From Sphingomonas sp. (GTDB taxonomy: Bacteria > Pseudomonadota > Alphaproteobacteria > Sphingomonadales > Sphingomonadaceae): 64,000 nucleotides of DNA. Shown piece after piece: positions 16,806 through 25,875 of this stretch (the first letter of the stretch is position 1; each line of letters starts with the position of its first letter). The notes below the pieces were generated by a model. It was given only the letters and a program-made list of their open reading frames with translations. It searched no databases and was not told the origin of the DNA. Location: assembly GCA_017849555.1 (NCBI GenBank), contig JAFIGU010000085.1, forward strand, positions 96,779 to 160,778, in the 5' to 3' direction. The position numbers and the translations under genes were made by a program.

Positions 16806-19106
16806 ATGTTGCGCGAGTCGCGGATGTTCGTACGATCGTTCTTATCCGTTGGCGCAAGCGGGCTCGCGTTCTTTGTCTTTCCCTGCGCAGCGGCCGCGCA
16901 GGCGCAGGCTGGCGATGCAGCGCGAACGCAGGATTCCGGGGGATTACAGGAGGTGGTGGTTACGGCGCAGCGACGAAGTGAGAATAGCCAAAGAGTGCCG
17001 CTGTCGATCCAGACGATCGACGGGCAAGCGATCGCCAATGCCGGCTACACCAATGTGACCGACCTCCAATATCTCGCGCCGGGCGTGCAATATGATCCGA
17101 CCCAGGGCGCCGCGTTCCAGATCCGCGGCGTCGGCACCACCTCCTGGGACTTTTCCAATGCCAAATCGGTCAATGTCGTGGTCGACGACGTGGTGATGGA
17201 CGGCCAGCGTGCCAACGGGCTGACCGGGATGGTCGATATCGCGCGCGTCGACGTGCTGATGGGTCCGCAGGGCACGTTGTTCGGCAAGAATTCCACCTCG
17301 GGCGTGATCGCGGTTTCGACCAACAAGCCCAGGCTCGGCGTCACCTCGCTGCGCGCCAGCGCGAGCTACGGCGAGCATAATGACCGCATCCTCAACGCGA
17401 CGGTCAACCTGCCGCTGGGGCAATATGCCGCGCTGCGCATTTCGGGCTTCGATCAGGCGCAGGACGGTTTCGGCCGCAACGTCACGCTCAACCGGCTGGT
17501 CGGCTCGGTCCACGAATATGGCGGCCGCGCTAAACTCTATTTCGAGCCCAACGCCAGGTTCGACGTCACGATCTCGGGCGACTATGCGCATCATTGGGAC
17601 AGCAGCGTGCGCACCCCGGTTTCCGGGCAGCCGGCCAACGTTACCGCGATCCTCAATTCGCTCGGCGTCTATCCCGGTCCGAAAAATGCCGACACGGCGG
17701 ATTCGAGTTACGGGGCGATCGAGACCGAGGAATGGGGCGCCTCGGCGCGCATCCACGCCAAGCTCGGCGATTACGACCTGACCTCGATCAGCGCCTATCG
17801 CTACACGCTGTACAACAACAACACCCCGGCGAGCCTCACCCCGATCGACAAATATGCCTATATCCCGTTCAACTACGGACATCTCTTCACCGAGAAGGTC
17901 AGCCAGGAATTCCACCTCGCCTCGCCGCAGGAGCGGCCGATCGCCTGGTTCCTCGGATTGTTCTACAACCGGCTAGAGGCGACGCAGACCCAGCTGCAAT
18001 GGGCGACGCTCGGCGCGCCGGTCTATACCAATGGTGTGCCGATCTCGACGCTCTACGCGCTGACCGGCGCGATCGGAAAGAGCGGTAATACCTCGCTGTT
18101 CCACGCGGTGAACGAGACCGCGGCAGCATTCGGGCAGGTCCAGTTCAACCTTTCGGACCGGTTCCGCGTCGCGGTCGGCGGGCGCTATACCCACGACAAC
18201 GTCTCGCAAAGCCTGTCCTATATCACGGTCGATCCGCAGCAGGTCGCGGGCTTCACCCCCAAATTCGTCGCGACCACCGCGCCGCCGGTCTTTCCCTATG
18301 GCAGCGTGAAGGGCGACAATTTCTCGGTCCGCGTCTCGCCCGAATTCCAGATCACGTCGACGGCGATGCTCTACGCGACCGTCAGCACCGGCTATAAGCC
18401 GGCGGGGATCGCGTTCGTCGGCAACAAATATGCGCCTTATCGCCACGAGACCGTCAAGGCCTATGAAGCCGGGCTGAAATCGGAGTGGTTCAATCACAAG
18501 CTGCGCTTCAACATCGACGTCTTCCGCTCCGATTTCACCGATTTCCAGGCGACGATCCTGACGCAGGTGCCCGACGGCGGCGGCGGTTTCCTGCTCGCCA
18601 CCGCGATCGGCAATGCCGGGGGCCTGAGGACGCAGGGCGTCGAGGCGACGCTCGCGGTGCGCCCGACCCGTTCGCTGTCGCTGAGCGCGTCGGGCAGCTA
18701 CACCGATGCGTGGTTCACCAATTACGTCTATAACCCGACGACCAACTACACCAATACGCGCTTGCCCAATTCGCCCGATTTCTCGGCAACCGCCGCGGTC
18801 GATTATGACCATGCGATCAGCGACGGCATGAAGGTAAGGGCGCATGCCGATTATGCCTATCGCAGCACCTATTGGACGGTGGTCGGCCAGCCCGCTTATT
18901 CGCGCGTCCCCGGCTTCGGGCTGGTCAATGCGCGGCTGAGCGCGGTGACCGCCGACAACAAGCTCGAATTCGGGGTGTTCGCACGCAATCTGTTCGACAC
19001 CTATTTCTCGACCGGCTGGCAGCTCTACGGCCAGCTCGGGCTGCTTCACTATACGTCGCCCAACGCGCGCCGTACCGCCGGCGTGTTCGCCAACGTCAAT
19101 TTCTGA
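16806..19106 (+). CDS. TonB-dependent outer membrane receptor
   Basis: Predicted 766 residues. A signal peptide (about residues 7-33, SVGASGLAFFVFPCAAAAQA) is followed by the TonB box EVVVTAQRR. The plug shows VPLSIQTIDGQAIANAGYTN, IRGVGTTS and VDVLMGPQGTLFGKNSTSG, typical of the sphingomonad/Caulobacter-type receptors. The barrel ends with Phe (GVFANVNF), as expected for outer membrane insertion. It would take up a substrate with energy from TonB-ExbBD. The secreted PI-PLC-like gene follows after 27 bp, so the two are probably one operon and the substrate may be an inositol-phosphate-containing or similar compound. Confidence 0.93.
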   Translation: MLRESRMFVRSFLSVGASGLAFFVFPCAAAAQAQAGDAARTQDSGGLQEVVVTAQRRSENSQRVPLSIQTIDGQAIANAGYTNVTDLQYLAPGVQYDPTQGAAFQIRGVGTTSWDFSNAKSVNVVVDDVVMDGQRANGLTGMVDIARVDVLMGPQGTLFGKNSTSGVIAVSTNKPRLGVTSLRASASYGEHNDRILNATVNLPLGQYAALRISGFDQAQDGFGRNVTLNRLVGSVHEYGGRAKLYFEPNARFDVTISGDYAHHWDSSVRTPVSGQPANVTAILNSLGVYPGPKNADTADSSYGAIETEEWGASARIHAKLGDYDLTSISAYRYTLYNNNTPASLTPIDKYAYIPFNYGHLFTEKVSQEFHLASPQERPIAWFLGLFYNRLEATQTQLQWATLGAPVYTNGVPISTLYALTGAIGKSGNTSLFHAVNETAAAFGQVQFNLSDRFRVAVGGRYTHDNVSQSLSYITVDPQQVAGFTPKFVATTAPPVFPYGSVKGDNFSVRVSPEFQITSTAMLYATVSTGYKPAGIAFVGNKYAPYRHETVKAYEAGLKSEWFNHKLRFNIDVFRSDFTDFQATILTQVPDGGGGFLLATAIGNAGGLRTQGVEATLAVRPTRSLSLSASGSYTDAWFTNYVYNPTTNYTNTRLPNSPDFSATAAVDYDHAISDGMKVRAHADYAYRSTYWTVVGQPAYSRVPGFGLVNARLSAVTADNKLEFGVFARNLFDTYFSTGWQLYGQLGLLHYTSPNARRTAGVFANVNF

Positions 19107-19133
19107 TCGACGCCCCGAAAGAAGGTTCACATC

Positions 19134-20327
19134 ATGTCGAAACATGCCATGCGGGCGTTGCCGCTGCTCGCGCTCGCCTTTGCCGCCGCCGCCGCGGCGC
19201 AGCCAGCGCGCGAGGCGCCGGATTTGCCGGATTCGCTGCCGCTCAATCGCATCCAGGTGCTCGGTACGCACAACAGCTATTCGATCGGGGTCGACCCGCG
19301 CGTGCTCGCGCTGCTCGAAACGCGGCTGCCGTCGATGGGCAAGCTCGCCGCGCAGATGCCGGAGGAGCGGCGCCGTGAGATGCTGATCGCCCACCCAAAC
19401 GACGTATCGTTCAAGGAAGCGCTGAGCTATCGCCACCCGAGCCTCACCGAGCAGCTCGATCTCGGCGTGCGCGGGCTGGAGATCGACGTGAACGCCGATC
19501 CCGACGGCGGCGCTTATGCCGATCCGGCGGCTTATCGGTTGCTGCGCGCTGAGGGTGTGACCGATCTTCTGCCGTTCGATCCCGCGGCGATGAAGGCGCC
19601 GGGGATCAAGGTGCTGCATATGGCAGACCTGGATTTCCGCAGCTCCTGCCCGACCTTCCGCGGCTGCCTCGCCGAGATGAAGGCGTGGTCGGACCAGCAT
19701 CCCGGGCATATCCCGATCTTCGTGATGATCGAGGCGAAGGTGCAGGCGATCCCGATCCTCCCCGGTTCGACCACCCCGCCGCCGTTCACCAGCGCGACCT
19801 ATGACGAGATCGACCGCACGATCGCCGAGGTGATCGGCCGCGCCAATGTCATCACCCCCGATGAGGTGCGCGGGACCTATCCGACGCTGGAAAAAGCGGT
19901 GCTGGCGGGCAATTGGCCGACGCTGGGCAAGGCGCGCGGCAAGTTCATCTTCCAGCTCATCACCGCTACCGGGCATGACGGCGCCTCGGCCTATCTGGAG
20001 GGGCATCCGGGCTTGAAGGGGCGGATGGCGTTCCTCGATTCCCAGCCGGGGCAGGATCATGCCGCCTTCATCCTCGACGATAACGCGCTCGTTCGCGGCA
20101 AGGAGATCGGGGACGAGATCGCCAAAGGCTATATCGTCCGCTCGCGCGCCGACATCGAAACCTATGAGGCGAAGACCAACGATCAGCGCCGCGCGACCGC
20201 GGCCTTCGCCAGCGGCGCGCAGATCGTCTCGACCGATTTCGAGAAGCCCGGCAATGCTTATGGCACCCCCTATGTCGTGACCTTGCCGGGCGGTGGCCCG
20301 GCCCGGATTGCGCCGCCCGCCAGATAG
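19134..20327 (+). CDS. Secreted Ca2+-dependent phosphoinositide phospholipase C-like protein
   Basis: Predicted 397 residues with a signal peptide (MRALPLLALAFAAAAAAQ). The catalytic N-terminal part reads NRIQVLGTHNSYSIGVDP, with the His-Asn of the PI-PLC X-box, and LTEQLDLGVRGLEIDVNADP, with the acidic metal site. FVMIEAKV and the ending fit the PI-PLC-C1 (Ca2+-dependent bacterial) family known from Streptomyces. Such enzymes cleave phosphatidylinositol or related phosphodiesters outside the cytoplasm. A GAAGG lies before the ATG. Its place right behind a TBDR gene suggests it releases a ligand for that receptor. Substrate is inferred from family only. Confidence 0.85.
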   Translation: MSKHAMRALPLLALAFAAAAAAQPAREAPDLPDSLPLNRIQVLGTHNSYSIGVDPRVLALLETRLPSMGKLAAQMPEERRREMLIAHPNDVSFKEALSYRHPSLTEQLDLGVRGLEIDVNADPDGGAYADPAAYRLLRAEGVTDLLPFDPAAMKAPGIKVLHMADLDFRSSCPTFRGCLAEMKAWSDQHPGHIPIFVMIEAKVQAIPILPGSTTPPPFTSATYDEIDRTIAEVIGRANVITPDEVRGTYPTLEKAVLAGNWPTLGKARGKFIFQLITATGHDGASAYLEGHPGLKGRMAFLDSQPGQDHAAFILDDNALVRGKEIGDEIAKGYIVRSRADIETYEAKTNDQRRATAAFASGAQIVSTDFEKPGNAYGTPYVVTLPGGGPARIAPPAR

Positions 20328-20336
20328 GCGCGCGCC

Positions 20337-20366
20337 CCGGCGGCGGCTCTCCCCGGCCGCCGCCGG
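20337..20366. terminator. Hairpin between convergent genes, possible bidirectional terminator
   Basis: A perfect 10-bp stem: CCGGCGGCGG (20337-20346) pairs with CCGCCGCCGG (20357-20366) around a 10-base loop. It sits 9 bp after the PI-PLC-like gene and 5 bp from the end of the convergent tandem TetR gene. There is no T-run on either side, so it is only a candidate terminator. Confidence 0.45.
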
Positions 20367-20371
20367 CGGAG

Positions 20372-21547
20372 TCAGTCGCCGTCGCGCAACCGGGCGAGCG
20401 CGGCGATATCGATCGCGAAGGCGGCGCCGTCGCCGCGCGCCAGCGCACCGAGGCGGGCACCGACCAATGTGACCACCGCGGCCTGCGTCGCGGCGGCATC
20501 GAGCCCCGCCGCGCCGCCGACGCCCGCGGCGATCTCCGCCCGTACATTCTCGCCGCGCCGCCGGCGCATATCGAGCGCGAACGGGATCAGCCGCGCGTCG
20601 CGCAGCGCGGTCAGTGCGACCGAATGGGTGGCGCGCAACAGCGCATCGCCGCGCGCCGCGCGTTGCTGCGCGATGCCCTGCGTCAGCTCGCTGCGCATCC
20701 CGAGGATCAGTGCGCCCATGCCGGCGCGCAGCAAATCGTCGTGGGTGCGGAAATAATGCGCGACATTGGAATTGGCGACGCCCGCGCGGGCGGCGACCGT
20801 GCGGTGGCTGAGCGCCGCGATCCCGCGCTCGGCGATCAATGCCGCGGCGTAGCCCGCCAGCTCGGCCTTGCGCGAGCCTTCGGGCAGGCCGACCGGCAGC
20901 ACGGCGGTATCGCGCGGCGTGCCGCAGCGGTCTACCAGCGCCTCGAAATGGCTGGCGATGCCCGATGCCGGCGCGCGAAACCGCGCCGCGAGCCGCGCGA
21001 TCGTCGCGGCGCGCAGCAGGCGATAATCGGGATGACCGGATGCGACGAGCGTGAAGGGAAGCTCGTCGCGGCAATAGCCGGCGATCGCGCGCCCGAAGAG
21101 CGTCGCATCCTCGCCGGCGGCGGGGCGCAGCAACCCGATCCAGAAATCGTCTTCGGCGCCGAGCATGTCGTCCATTCCCGTGCGCGTCGCGAGATCGATC
21201 GTCGCCTCGAGCATCAGCTCGCACCCGGCGACGGCGTGATCGCGGCGCAGCGTCGCCGCCTCGTCGAGCCACGCGGCGATCAGCGCGGCGAGCGTATCGG
21301 GCACCGACAGATCGAGCGCCGCGGCGCGGGGCTCCCATGTCGCGGCCATCCGTCGCCGTTCGTCGGCTTCCTCGGCGGCCAGCACGCCGATCAGCGCGCC
21401 CTTGTCGCCGATCCGATAATGCAGCGATCCGAGCGAACTTTCCGCATCCTGCACGATCGCGCGCAGGCTCAGCCCCGCCATGCCGTGCGCGACGATACGC
21501 GTGCGGGCGGCGTGGAGAATCTGCACGATGCTGGAACTGGCCATCAT
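20372..21547 (-). CDS. Tandem (double-domain) TetR-family regulator
   Basis: Predicted 391 residues, about twice a normal TetR protein. The first DNA-binding domain is at about residues 8-55 (ILHAARTRIVAHGMAGLSL, then AIVQDAESSLGSLHYRIGDK). A second complete one starts near residue 228 (LAGYAAALIAERGIAALSHR, then VAARAGVANSNVAHYFRTH). Each is followed by a helical ligand-type domain. It is convergent with the TBDR/PI-PLC unit and may control it, but no shared operator was identified. The start is one of two adjacent ATGs (21547, 21544), with AAGGCG before them. Confidence 0.85.
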   Translation of the reverse strand: MMASSSIVQILHAARTRIVAHGMAGLSLRAIVQDAESSLGSLHYRIGDKGALIGVLAAEEADERRRMAATWEPRAAALDLSVPDTLAALIAAWLDEAATLRRDHAVAGCELMLEATIDLATRTGMDDMLGAEDDFWIGLLRPAAGEDATLFGRAIAGYCRDELPFTLVASGHPDYRLLRAATIARLAARFRAPASGIASHFEALVDRCGTPRDTAVLPVGLPEGSRKAELAGYAAALIAERGIAALSHRTVAARAGVANSNVAHYFRTHDDLLRAGMGALILGMRSELTQGIAQQRAARGDALLRATHSVALTALRDARLIPFALDMRRRRGENVRAEIAAGVGGAAGLDAAATQAAVVTLVGARLGALARGDGAAFAIDIAALARLRDGD

Positions 21548-21782
21548 CGCCTTGTGGCGCGATGCTGGGCGCCGCTCAACGGAATTTGGTCAACAAACCG
21601 CGGCCGTTGCGCGATGCAATCGCGCTCGGCGCATCATACCGCCGATATACGCGGTCGCGCCTGCCATTTTCGGCGGCGACCGGGGCGTGATCCTACATCG
21701 GCGGGGCCAGCCGATCGGCCGGCTCAGAACTTGTACCCCAAATTAGCACTCCGGAGCTTTGCTTCAAAGAATTTATAGCAAG

Positions 21783-23306
21783 TTATCGATTGGACGAAGA
21801 AAATCGACCGTGGCCCGGGGCACTCGTTGTGCGCAGATTCTTATATGCTTCGAGCGCGCGCGCCCGCGCGCGCTTATGTTCAACTATTCTCTCGGGATAG
21901 CCCGCTGTGATGGCTTCAAGTTCGCCAGGTCGATGGATGCTGGAGCTTGGAAGGCCGGATAGCTCGGGCAACCAGCGTCGGATATAGGCCCCGTCGGGAT
22001 CGAATTTTTCCCCCTGAAGAACAGGGTTGAAGACCCGGAAATAGGGCGCCGCATCCGCCCCACTTCCCGCTACCCATTGCCAGCTCGCCGGGTTGTTGGC
22101 GGGATCGGCATCGACCAACGTATCCCAAAACCATTGTTCGCCTTGGCGCCAGTCGATGAGCAGGTGCTTCACCAAGAACGACGCGACGATCATGCGCACA
22201 CGATTGTGCATCCATCCAGTGTGCCAGAGTTCGCGCATTCCCGCGTCGACAAAGGGGTAGCCGGTTCGGCCGGTTTGCCAGGCGCGCAATGCTTGCGGAT
22301 CGACCCGCCACGGCATCGCGTCGAACTGCGGCTGCAGGTTTCGATCGGCGAGGTCAGGGTGACGATAGAGAAGATGATAGGAGAATTCGCGCCAGCCCAG
22401 TTCGGTTTGGAATTTCTCGAGATTTCGATAGGATGTTCCGTGCCCTTCGGCATGGGTTGCCGCGGCGGCGGCATGCCAGAGCTGGCGCGGGGAGATATTG
22501 CCGAAGCGCAGGTAGGGTGAGAGGCGCGAGGTCGCCGCGCGATCGGGATAGTCCCTGAAGCCGGCATAATTGCCGAAATGCTTGTCCAGAAAACAGCCGA
22601 GCTGATCGTGCGCGCCCTGCTCTCCGCGTTGCCAGCTCGATCGCAGGCCGCTGGCCCAGTCGGGTGTGGACGGTTCGAGCGAGAGATCGGCGAGGGTAAC
22701 CGCCCGCAGCCTTTTGCGATGGTTGCCGCGGAACGGTTCCAGCTGCGCGGGGGCGGTGAGCGGCGGGACGGGGTCTCCGGTGTCCTGCGCGGCGCGCCAG
22801 AAGGCTGAAAAGACGCGGAACGGCTGGCCCGCCTTCGTCCTGATCGCCCATGGCTCATGAAGCAGATGGCCGTTGAAGCTCTTGGCCGCGATCCGTCGCT
22901 CCTTGAGTGCCGACTTCAGTGTTTCGTCGAGCAGGCGCTCGGCCCCGCCATAGCGCCGGTTCCAGAATATCGCCGCCGCGTTGGTTTCGGCGGCGAGCGC
23001 GAGGATGATCGTCTGCGCCCGTCCACGATAGATCGACAGCCAGGCACCGCGCCGGCGCAGGTCTCCGTCCAGCGCTTCGAGCGAGCCGTGAAGCCACCAT
23101 CGCGCGGCGCCCCCAAGCGGCCGCAACCCGGGCGATTCCTCATCGTGCACGAAGATGCAGATGATCTTGCGGCCAGTTGCGGCGGCGGCGTTAAGCGCTG
23201 GATTATCCGATATGCGCAGGTCGTCGCGAAACCACAGGATAACAGGGCGCTCCGGATCGGAAAGAGTTGGCTCGGCGGGCCGTTCGTGCAACGCAGGGCT
23301 AGCCAT
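21783..23306 (-). CDS. phr: Class I CPD photolyase
   Basis: Predicted 507 residues. The N-terminal photolyase domain starts VILWFRDDLRISDNPALNAA and binds an antenna cofactor. The FAD-binding domain contains RLSPYLRFGNISPRQLWH, WREFSYHLLYRHP, GYPFVDAGMRELWHTGWMHN and NNPASWQWVAGSGADAAPYF, all class I photolyase signatures. It repairs UV-made cyclobutane pyrimidine dimers with blue light. Its ATG overlaps the end of tspO by 8 bp (ATGGCTAG), so it is likely translated together with it. No further gene follows closely in this direction. Confidence 0.95.
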   Translation of the reverse strand: MASPALHERPAEPTLSDPERPVILWFRDDLRISDNPALNAAAATGRKIICIFVHDEESPGLRPLGGAARWWLHGSLEALDGDLRRRGAWLSIYRGRAQTIILALAAETNAAAIFWNRRYGGAERLLDETLKSALKERRIAAKSFNGHLLHEPWAIRTKAGQPFRVFSAFWRAAQDTGDPVPPLTAPAQLEPFRGNHRKRLRAVTLADLSLEPSTPDWASGLRSSWQRGEQGAHDQLGCFLDKHFGNYAGFRDYPDRAATSRLSPYLRFGNISPRQLWHAAAAATHAEGHGTSYRNLEKFQTELGWREFSYHLLYRHPDLADRNLQPQFDAMPWRVDPQALRAWQTGRTGYPFVDAGMRELWHTGWMHNRVRMIVASFLVKHLLIDWRQGEQWFWDTLVDADPANNPASWQWVAGSGADAAPYFRVFNPVLQGEKFDPDGAYIRRWLPELSGLPSSSIHRPGELEAITAGYPERIVEHKRARARALEAYKNLRTTSAPGHGRFSSSNR

Positions 23307-23796
23307 TGAGGCGCCAGATTTCGAAGTTCAGCACTGAGGCGAACGCAACCCATGCGGCCAATGGCATGAGGCACCGTGCCGCCACGAGATCAAGCCGGCG
23401 AAATCGATCGATCGTTGCAATGATCACCACAAATTGCGGCACGACGTTCACGAGCCCGGCAAGAGGGCTGTTGAGTCCGAAAAACAGCCATGACCACGAA
23501 GCATTGAGCGCGAGCTGCACGAAGAATAAGGTTAAAGCAATCCGGCGCTCGATCCGTCTCGCGGGGACTTTGAGGATACGCCAGACCGAATAGGCCATCA
23601 GCACATACAGGCTCGTCCAGACTGGCGCGAATATCCAGTTTGGCGGATTGAACGACGGTTTCAGGAGGCCGGCATACCATGGGGCGAGATTGAGCCAGGT
23701 CGCCCATTGCCCGAGAAGCGAGGCGGCGATCACCGGAATGGCGGCACGTGCAGCCCTTAGCCAGGCGGGTTCGGCCGATTTTTCCGTCCTGTCCAT
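23299..23796 (-). CDS. tspO: TspO/MBR-family membrane protein
   Basis: Predicted 165 residues with five hydrophobic segments, as in TspO. Conserved pieces are LKPSFNPPNWIFAPVWTSLY (the FxPPxxxFxPVW motif) and NASWSWLFFGLNSPL. TspO binds porphyrins, haem or related tetrapyrroles and in alphaproteobacteria tunes responses to light and oxygen. The ATG at 23796 has a GTGAGG about 9 bases upstream; a longer frame to 23892 lacks conserved sequence. It leads a two-gene unit with phr, an arrangement that links a light- or porphyrin-responsive protein with light-driven DNA repair. Confidence 0.93.
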   Translation of the reverse strand: MDRTEKSAEPAWLRAARAAIPVIAASLLGQWATWLNLAPWYAGLLKPSFNPPNWIFAPVWTSLYVLMAYSVWRILKVPARRIERRIALTLFFVQLALNASWSWLFFGLNSPLAGLVNVVPQFVVIIATIDRFRRLDLVAARCLMPLAAWVAFASVLNFEIWRLNG

Positions 23797-23995
23797 CGGG
23801 TGAAACCTCACGCTTCGACTTTCACCAACGTTCGCGCTTTGCGGGACGCCGTTGAAAACCAATAAGGCGGTTTGCAAGAGTGCGGCAATCATTGTTCCGA
23901 TCCGCGCATGGCACTCCCAATCTCCGTTCGCCGCTGCCGCGCCAGCGGCATCGTTCTTTCGACAATCGGCGACAGGGCCCGCTGCTCGCGGGACT

Positions 23996-24013
23996 GGGAG
24001 GGCATCCCCTCCC
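23996..24013. terminator. Hairpin downstream of the glycogen operon
   Basis: Perfect 7-bp stem GGGAGGG-CATC-CCCTCCC located 78-95 bp after the glgX stop and about 200 bp before tspO. No T-run follows on the minus strand, so termination at this site is only possible, not shown. The rest of the 294-bp gap between tspO and glgX shows no gene. Confidence 0.35.
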
Positions 24014-24090
24014 GGATTAATGCAGGGGTCGCCGGGTACAACATGAAGGATCGCTCATTCGTCACCAATTGGGACAGAAGGCGAGGAATT

Positions 24091-25875
24091 CTACGCAGAT
24101 GTACCCACCCTCCGGCCGATGCGGTCGATATCGATCGAATAGGGCCGGTCGGAATCGAGCGAGCGATATGTCAGACCGCTCGTCGCCGGATCTTCCCATT
24201 CGGCAATCGTCATGGGCTGGCCCGACGGCGACAGCCAGTCGCCCTGCCGCGGAAAGGTCGCGAACCAGCCGGCGCGGGCGGCGCGCCATTGCGCCAGCGC
24301 CGCGACATGATCTTCCAGCAGACGGTCGCGGGTGCCCCAGTCGAGCCATGTCAGGTGATTGTCCTGGCAATAGGCATTGTTGTTGCCGAGCTGCGTTCGG
24401 CCAAACTCATCGCCGGCGGTCAGCATGATCGATCCGGTCGAAGCGAACAATGTCCCCAGCAATGCCCTTGCGTCCGCGGCTCGATGCGCGACGACGTTCG
24501 GATCATCGCTCGGCCCTTCCACGCCGTTGTTCCACGAGGCGTTGTCACCTTGCCCGTCGCGGTTTTCCTCGCCGTTCGCCCAATTGTGGCGACCGGCATA
24601 AGCGACCGTATCGGCGAGCGTCATCCCATCATGCGCCGCGATGAAATTGACCGAGCGGCTATGAGGCCCGAACAAGTCCGAGGATCCCGCAAGCCGCGTT
24701 GCCAGCGTGCCGACCGTGCCGTCGCCGCGCCAGAAGCGGCGCACGTCGTCGCGGAAACGGTCGTTCCATTCGAGCCAGTTTTCCGGAAAGGCGCCGAGCT
24801 GATAGCCGCCGGGACCCGGGTCCCACGGCTCCGCGATCAGGACGCGATCGGCCAATATCGGGTCGGCGGCGATTTCGGCGAAGATCGGCGCGTCGGCCTG
24901 GAAACCGGGGCTGCGCGCCATGACCGGCGCGAGATCGAAGCGGAATCCGTCGATCCCGCAATGCCGCACGAAATGACGCAAGGTCGCGCGGGCAAGTTCG
25001 CGGACATAGGGCTCGCCAAAGTTCAGCGTGTTGCCGCAGCCGGTGTCGTTGATCAGCCGGCCTTCGCGATCGTGCGCATAGACCCCCTGATTGTCGAGCC
25101 CGCGAAAGCTCAACGTCGGCCCGAGCACATCGCTTTCGCCGGTGTGATTGAACACAAGGTCGAGGATCACGCCGATTCCGGCGGCGTGGAGCGCAGCCAC
25201 CGTTTCACGCAACTCGGCGACGCCTCCCGGGCACAATCCGGGATCGAGCGCCATCGGCACCACCGGGTTATAGCCCCAGGCGTTGCAGAGGCCGAGCGGC
25301 GGCAGATGCCGCTCGTCGATCCAGGCAACGATCGGCATCAGCTCGATCGCGCTCACATGGAGCCGGGTGAGATGGGCGATGATCGCCGGATGAGCCAAAG
25401 CGGCGACGGTTCCGCGCAATTCTTCCGGCACATCGGGATGGAGCATGGTCAGCGCGCGGACATTGGCTTCGTAGATCAGCCCGCCGTGCGTGAAGACCGG
25501 CGGTGCGGGCTCCACCACCGGAAGGTCCCCGGGGACGATCGCTTTCGGCACCATTGGGCCTGTGTCGGTGCCGAATGCGTGGAGCGATGGCGTGTAAGCG
25601 AAGCGCCGGTCGAGCTCTGTCGCATAGGGATCGACGAGCAGCTTCGACGCGTCGAACCAGCGGCCTTGTGCGGGGTCGAACGACCCGGCGGCGCGATAGC
25701 CATAAAGAGTGCCGGGCGGGGCAGGGGCTTCGGCGACCCAGTCGGTTCCCTCGCGGCGCATTTCCCGTCGCACTTCGTGGTCGCGCTCGAAAAGGCACAA
25801 GGTCACGCTTTGCGCCTCGGGCGCGCGCACGCGAAAGATCGTCCCGGCGGGACCAGCGATGGCGCCGTAGGTCAT
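24091..25875 (-). CDS. glgX: Glycogen debranching enzyme GlgX
   Basis: Predicted 594 residues, somewhat shorter than the E. coli enzyme (about 657). A CBM48-like N-terminal domain (FRVRAPEAQSVTLCLFE) precedes a GH13 barrel. Catalytic segments: GFRFDLAPVM (nucleophile Asp), LIAEPWDPG (acid/base Glu) and FIAAHDGMTLAD (third Asp). LINDTGCGNTLN and NNAYCQDN are GlgX marks. It cuts alpha-1,6 branches of the limit dextrin left by phosphorylase. Its ATG overlaps glgA by 4 bp (ATGA) and it is the last gene of the operon. Confidence 0.93.
   Translation of the reverse strand: MTYGAIAGPAGTIFRVRAPEAQSVTLCLFERDHEVRREMRREGTDWVAEAPAPPGTLYGYRAAGSFDPAQGRWFDASKLLVDPYATELDRRFAYTPSLHAFGTDTGPMVPKAIVPGDLPVVEPAPPVFTHGGLIYEANVRALTMLHPDVPEELRGTVAALAHPAIIAHLTRLHVSAIELMPIVAWIDERHLPPLGLCNAWGYNPVVPMALDPGLCPGGVAELRETVAALHAAGIGVILDLVFNHTGESDVLGPTLSFRGLDNQGVYAHDREGRLINDTGCGNTLNFGEPYVRELARATLRHFVRHCGIDGFRFDLAPVMARSPGFQADAPIFAEIAADPILADRVLIAEPWDPGPGGYQLGAFPENWLEWNDRFRDDVRRFWRGDGTVGTLATRLAGSSDLFGPHSRSVNFIAAHDGMTLADTVAYAGRHNWANGEENRDGQGDNASWNNGVEGPSDDPNVVAHRAADARALLGTLFASTGSIMLTAGDEFGRTQLGNNNAYCQDNHLTWLDWGTRDRLLEDHVAALAQWRAARAGWFATFPRQGDWLSPSGQPMTIAEWEDPATSGLTYRSLDSDRPYSIDIDRIGRRVGTSA

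Noticed and set aside
17973-21338. Very long open frame (over 1100 codons) on the minus strand, covering TBDR and PI-PLC genes.
   Set aside because: Arg/Ala-rich translation with no family motif; it is the GC-bias antisense of real genes on the plus strand and of the tandem TetR in another frame.
21577-21609. Inverted repeat CAACGG-N21-CCGTTG upstream of the first tandem TetR gene.
   Set aside because: Short arms and long spacer; no second copy near the TBDR it might control.
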